Origin: Reticulitermes lucifugus | Taxonomy: Eukaryota; Arthropoda; Insecta; Blattodea; Rhinotermitidae | Reading direction: 5' to 3' | Length of the DNA: 22,221 nucleotides | NCBI GenBank assembly: GCA_026260175.1 | Contig: JAKCWW010010111.1 | Coordinates: 1-22,221 of the forward strand | In this document: piece after piece, positions 19,336 through 22,221 of the stretch | How the letters are laid out: each line of letters begins with the position of its first letter | How positions within the stretch are numbered: position 1 is the first letter of the stretch | Translations under genes and position numbers: made by a program | The notes under the pieces: model-generated | What the model was told of the DNA's origin: nothing | Databases searched by the model: none | The model's input: only the letters and a program-made list of their open reading frames with translations

Positions 19336-20869
19336 CCTTGCGACGAAACGATATCTCTTTCAAAGAGTCCTACGAACGGTCTACAAAATGAAAAGTTTCA
19401 GGATACATTCTCTGATACACAGAGAGTTCAGTTGAAAACTACAACAGAAACACGAAAAACTTAACGCCCTTATATTTCCGCACATAATATGTACATACAA
19501 TATATATGACATAACTTGCCGCTTGTTGTAATACGTGTTGAAAATGACATCCTTCAGATCTAAGACATGCTTTATTTTGAAGGAACTAAAAATAAAGAAA
19601 AACTCTATTCTAAATTTTCTACGACACTTTTTCATATAGATTTTCACAGTGCTAGTCCTCTCTATGAAACTGTACAACATACAAAAAAAACGTCAAATTG
19701 TGTTTCACATGTCTGTCAAACAGCAGATTAAACTTGACCGTGTGACGAATGTGATTCAATGTAAGCGCAGGCGCGACGATAGTACTGTCGATATGTGAGT
19801 CATGCAGCGTTCGTTTCATCAGGTGTGCAATGTTGGCAATTTCTAGAAAAGAACTTTAAACAGTATTTAATAATTTGTTCACCAGGTGTCAAGGATATCT
19901 TAAGAGATGAAGTTGGTAATTTCCAACACCTACTCTAACATATGATAAGTTATATATATGAGAAAATGTAAGACTTAAGCTTGCCGTACGTCTGGGTTCG
20001 GCTTCCAATTGACCTTCCTGTAGAACTGGCCAGAAAGCGTAACCTATACACACTGAAGAAGGAGAAGAAGCAGTGGCTTAAAAGACAGCTGTTCAGTGCA
20101 CAGAATTGTTTAATCTTGTACAGCAACTAAACAAACATTAGCTTTTGAATGAGGAAATTTGCCTAAATTATATACTACAATAATTTAATTTTTACTTCAG
20201 AATACCGGACTCCTTTATCTTACGCCTGATGGTAAATGTTGCTTAGGAAATAAAATTTTTAATGTGAAATTAATACGAAGCATATCAATGAACTCTTAGT
20301 CTCACCCATTCGCATCCCTGTGGAGCGCTGTTTAAAGTTGCTGTGTCCGTTTTTTACAACGTGAAACAGTAACTCTAAGATCCCCGACGATGGCGGCTGG
20401 CTGAAACATGTAGGGTAGCTGACTTTAAAATAAACTTAAATCAACATCTTGTAGTGTGTATTGTTGAAACGTATTCATATCAGTTAGTGAACCACTTAAT
20501 GGATGATCATCAGAATCACATCGGACAATTGTAGGAAATAATTTCTAGCCATTTCAGTTTTTATTCAAATCGTAAATATAACGATTGTTTAATATCCGTA
20601 GAATTTTTCTAAATATTTGTTTGAGTCAAATCTTTCGAATTAAATTGTAGAAACAAATGACTCAAACGATGATACAGTTTTTTTCAGTTTTGGAGAAAAT
20701 AAAGATCAGGGGCACATTTCCGAATGCGCATATTGAAAAATCGACAACTACCTTCCGAAAATACTAACCTGTGCATGTGAATAACAAAATAAATCCTCGA
20801 TTGCAATCCGACTGCTTAGAAATCAGATCTCCTTTATACTTTTAATATGTCGCTTCAAAACAAACTAAC
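19336..20869. other. AT-rich stretch with a possible repeat end near 20,380
   Basis: A minus-strand 99-codon frame at 19,381-19,680 is AT-composition-like and unrecognised. Around 20,380-20,430 the sequence CCGACGATGGCGGCTGGCTG, then AAACATG, resembles the 3' region of some retroelements (a CTGATGA...GAAAC-type arrangement), but I cannot name a family. A perfect 10-base inverted repeat, GTTTGAGTCA and TGACTCAAAC, lies at 20,619-20,628 and 20,658-20,667. No RNA gene was recognised. Confidence 0.35.
20619..20667. repeat. 10-base perfect inverted repeat with AP-1-like sites
   Basis: The arms GTTTGAGTCA (20,619-20,628) and TGACTCAAAC (20,658-20,667) are exact reverse complements with a 29-base loop. 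Each arm contains the AP-1/bZIP heptamer TGAGTCA or TGACTCA. It could be a hairpin, a paired binding site, or a chance palindrome in AT-rich DNA. Confidence 0.4.
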
Positions 20870-22112
20870 GAAATTCATAGGGCAGAATTCTTCTTCAGAC
20901 GTTAATAGTTCCTCGGCTAGTCAAGAAATTAACCCCAATTTATGAAACCCGAAGGCTTACTACCGTTTTCAAAAGACGTCGCCAGGTGTCACTATAGCGG
21001 TCCAGTCACCCACCCAACAAATTTGTTTAAGAATCACTTTAAACATTATCTTGCCTTCTACGCCTAGGTCTTCCAAGTGGTCTCTTTCAATGAGGTTTAC
21101 GTAGCAAAACCCTGCATACCCCTCTCTTCTCCCCTATACGTTCCACATGACCCGCCCACCTCTTTCCTCTTGATTTTGTCACCCGCATAATATTTGGTGA
21201 GGGGTAAATTTCATGAAGCTTTTCATTGTGCAGACCCCTCCAGTCCCCTCTTTTCTCGTCCTTTCTAGGCCCAAATATCTTCCTCACCACTCTATTCTTG
21301 AAAACACTCAGCTTATTTTCTTTCCTCGAAATGGGAGATCAAGTTCCTCACCCGTATAAAACAATAGGCAAAATTGTAGTTCTTTAATTTTTTAATTTTC
21401 ATATTGGTAGAAAACAAACGGGAAGATAAAACATTCTGTAACTAGCGGGAGCAGGGATTCCCAGAGTTCAGTCTGCTCAAAATTTCTTCACGAACGCAAT
21501 TTTGATTTGTTAGAGTTGTACCCACGTATTTGAAATTTTCGGCATTTTCGAAGGATTTAAGCCGTACCTTTGTGCTATGATTTTGCCCTACATTCTGTTA
21601 AAGAGGCAGAACATGTACGTACTCTTTTCTACATGTAAATTCGAACAACGTCACTAGAGACATAAACTTCTGTGCTTTTTTGTCTTATTTACGTTTTCGC
21701 CAAATAAATTAACATCGTCAACACAGCTCAGAAGCTAATGTCAATTTAGTATGCTCCTGGTTTTTATCCTTCCTAATGGCATAATTCAAAACGAGTTCGA
21801 AACCAATGGTGAAAATATGACAATCCTTAATATGAAATATATGAAACGAATATTTGCTTATCCGGACTTTACTACCTGTTTCATTGAGCCCCTTTTTTAT
21901 GAAACTAATTAGAATCATAAGCATAACGAACTCAGTGAGGACATTATATAAAACCTCCCTCCTACCTGAGTTGTAGGCTTTCTTGAAGTCTATAAATAGC
22001 TGATGCAATGTTCCTTTTTATTCCCATTTTTTCTCAAGTATTTTCCGGAAGCAGAATATATGATCAGTAGTTGATCTATTAATTCGAAATCCACATTGTT
22101 GATCCCCGATAA
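20870..22112 (-). pseudogene. 5'-truncated LINE reverse transcriptase, minus strand
   Basis: On the minus strand the reverse transcriptase of a common insect non-LTR retrotransposon is collinear but broken. It starts at about 22,112 with IIGDQQCGFRINRSTTDHIF, then HQLFIDFKKAY (catalytic Asp region, just below 22,010) and LNETGSKVRISKYSF. A frameshift precedes VDDVNLFGENVN, whose DD codons lie at 21,714-21,719 (the YADD box, Tyr-Ala changed to Cys-Val). Next come KYVGTTLTNQN, REEILSRLNSGN, LYG, VVRKIFGPRKDE, RVTKSRGKRWAGHVERIG (about 21,130-21,180) and KRPLGRPRR (near 21,060). A 3' non-coding tail runs to roughly 20,870. The endonuclease domain and the start of the polymerase are absent because homology ends abruptly near 22,112, the usual result of incomplete target-primed reverse transcription. 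There are multiple stops and shifts, so it is dead. Its lineage looks different from the LINE tail at 18,808. Confidence 0.85.
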
Positions 22113-22221
22113 TTTAATTTGCATATATATACATCATGAAGACAAAGGAAAGAAAATCATGGGATTCAAAACATTGGCATCGAAGACTCTCAAGGCAATA
22201 TAATAATAAATCAGAGACGAG
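22113..22221. other. AT-rich flank of the truncated LINE
   Basis: The sequence beyond the LINE's 5' break is A-rich on the plus strand, with a TATATATA run near 22,124. No match to the upstream part of the LINE is visible, and no gene is seen before the window ends. Confidence 0.4.

Noticed and set aside
19381-19680. 99-codon minus-strand frame as a gene
   Set aside because: Rich in Phe, Ile, Lys and Ser, as expected from AT-rich DNA, with no domain or signal of expression.
20384-20407. Hammerhead-ribozyme-like order CCGACGA ... GAAAC
   Set aside because: The core differs from CTGANGA by one base, and the intervening twelve bases do not pair as a stem II. A retroelement end remains possible, but a ribozyme is not supported.
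1-22221. CRISPR array, bacterial operon, phage or plasmid content
   Set aside because: No regularly spaced direct repeats, no Shine-Dalgarno-led gene series and no long open frames. The repeats seen are eukaryotic.

Overview
The window looks like non-coding, repeat-bearing DNA from an insect nuclear genome. It is AT-rich, has no operon-like gene packing, and its longest open frames are only about 60-155 codons. It carries decayed LINEs, several tRNA-derived SINEs and a broken DDE transposon. The repeat families match ones I associate with cockroach and termite (Blattodea) assemblies, so a cockroach-like host is my best guess. This is an inference from family recognition, not a proof. I find no host protein-coding gene that I can support with confidence; a few short open segments with nearby splice-like sites are listed as weak exon candidates only.

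Layout. 1-4,300: AT-rich spacer with a minus-strand tRNA-derived SINE (about 219-412), a doubtful SINE relic (about 2,525-2,600), a clear plus-strand SINE (about 3,010-3,205), and a GC-balanced patch open on both strands (about 4,043-4,346). 4,846-6,600: a long stretch whose plus strand is strikingly poor in C and rich in G/T; it ends in a degenerate tandem array (6,305-6,490) and AATAAA signals. 7,105-7,345: a minus-strand copy of a widespread arthropod retroposon. 8,654-8,711: a tandem duplication of a tRNA-type B-box on the minus strand. 9,571-9,625: a SINE-head relic.

11,179-12,060: the most informative structure. A SINE has been split inside its tRNA-like promoter by an insert of about 610 bp. 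The insert carries AATAAA, a run of ten A and a possible short target duplication, as expected for a reverse-transcribed mRNA or a 5'-truncated retroelement. Its first 85 or so codons are open but unrecognised. 13,006-14,337: a transposase pseudogene of an IS630/Tc1/mariner-like DDE family, traceable from helix-turn-helix to acidic tail through several frameshifts and stops. 15,630-16,397: two minus-strand open blocks, one with a good splice-donor match. 18,808-19,145: the C-terminal end of one LINE on the plus strand, followed by a tRNA-like SINE relic. 20,870-22,112: a 5'-truncated LINE reverse transcriptase on the minus strand, aligning from the fingers region through the catalytic box to the C-terminal tail.

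The pieces do not form a pathway. The window is a record of successive transposition and decay. I did not find a convincing new biological system. The unidentified retrocopy and the base-skewed segment are the two items that most deserve follow-up.
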